A stretch of 64,000 nt of DNA, taken from the NCBI RefSeq assembly GCF_020283565.1, contig NC_060060.1, positions 18,538,001 through 18,602,000 on the forward strand. Direction: 5' to 3'. The notes under the pieces were generated by a model. That model ran no database searches. It saw only the letters and a list, made by a program, of their open reading frames with translations, and was not told the origin of the DNA. The DNA comes from Trifolium pratense. Taxonomy: Eukaryota; Streptophyta; Magnoliopsida; Fabales; Fabaceae. Of this stretch, positions 63,426 to 64,000 are shown piece by piece; position 1 is the stretch's first letter, and every line of letters starts with the position of its first letter. A program made the position numbers and the translations under genes.

Positions 63426-63667
63426 CAACAAATCGAGGATGAAAGGAATTGATTTTCTTTGCAGGGTGACAACAATAACGACAACTCTGTTTTGTTTGCA
63501 AGAAATTGATTTCTGTTTAGCATTTTCGGTATCTATGCGAAATTAAGCGATTTTGGGTTCTACAACCCGAATTCAAGTTATTGGGGGGCATGAGGCCAAA
63601 TCCAGGGATATTTTGGGATTTTTGGGGGGCCTAGAACAATCTCGGGGGGCCTAAAGAGAAATTTTCA

Positions 63668-64000
63668 ATGATTACTTAGTTATCCAAAGATTTTGGGCTC
63701 TTGCCGGAAAATAAATAGCCCAACAAATATATTTTTTGGGTTGGGCCAAGAAAAAAACCTATAGAGAAATTTGAATTTTTCTCTTCCCAGCCTCTGTCCG
63801 TATTTCTTTTCTACCCCTCAATTTTTTATTTTTGCACTTGAATAATATTTCGGAACGCATTCTCCGAATTTTTTTGTCTTGAAAAAAACTTCGGGATGTG
63901 TTTATGTTGGTAAGTTTTAGTTTTCTCTTTTCAATTTATTGTTCTAAAGGGTAGTTTAGTCATTTTGTAAGTTTTAGGGTGGGAGGGACATGTAGAGGCG
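63668..64000. other. unassigned right edge
   Basis: Contains GGGCTCTTGCC and a TTGGGTTGGGCC motif. No gene or complete repeat was recognised before the window ends. Confidence 0.5.

Larger units (their letters stand above)
61851..63667. mobile_element. element with ~45-bp imperfect terminal inverted repeats
   Basis: The left end TGAAAATTGCTTTTTAGACC with AGGCCCCCC (61892-61900) matches the inverted right end (TTTTCA at 63667, preceded by GGGGGGCCTAAAGAG and a second GGGGGGCCTAG). No target duplication or transposase was found, so the superfamily is not assigned. LINE fragments and simple tandem repeats lie inside. Confidence 0.5.

Overview
The window is nuclear DNA of a flowering plant, most likely a legume of the Medicago/clover/pea group. 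It is AT-rich, with widely spaced intron-containing genes, GT-AG introns, (TA)n and (AAT)n microsatellites, and many plant transposon types: Ty3/gypsy, Ty1/copia, LINE, tRNA-derived SINE, TRIM solo LTR, hAT-like and Stowaway-like MITEs, and Helitrons. The legume placement rests on remembered repeat and gene families and was not computed.

Layout. 0-5.6 kb: a LINE remnant, then a badly deleted Ty3/gypsy element of the env-like (Athila-type) group. 6.9-8.7 kb: a decayed Helitron helicase with a clean Helitron 3' end. 10.0-15.3 kb: an intact five-exon ecdysoneless/SGT1-like gene (ECD) with copia and MITE debris in intron 1. 17.0-20.9 kb (minus): an intact two-exon NETWORKED-2-like actin-binding coiled-coil gene. 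21-31 kb: a gene-poor mosaic of nested MITEs, SINEs, a solo LTR, a complete small Helitron and a 398-bp near-perfect palindrome. 31.7-33.5 kb: two convergent AT-hook (AHL) gene fragments and a LINE RNase H domain next to a Helitron 3' end. 34.8-37.3 kb: an intact four-exon two-domain gene, probably DUF6598-like. 37.8-39.0 kb: an UNC13-like (PATROL1-type) pseudogene. 39.7-41.2 kb (minus): a small conserved plant gene of unknown function. 42.3-43.5 kb: two related Helitron 3' ends. 44-49.5 kb: repeats and unassigned sequence.

49.55-60.17 kb is a composite of copied segments. It joins a second intact copy of the 34-38 kb gene block to a broken copy of the ECD exons 2-5/NET2 block. Inside the latter, ECD exon 3 is replaced by a copy of 44.96-45.63 kb. 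All pieces keep their original orientation. 60.2-61.85 kb holds a decayed RPA1-like gene, and 61.85-63.67 kb an element with imperfect terminal inverted repeats carrying LINE pieces.

Apparently functional genes: ECD, NET2-like, two DUF6598-like paralogues and the 170-residue unknown gene. They show no common pathway. I found no convincing new multi-gene system. The most unusual features are the composite duplication, the long palindrome and the nested insertions.
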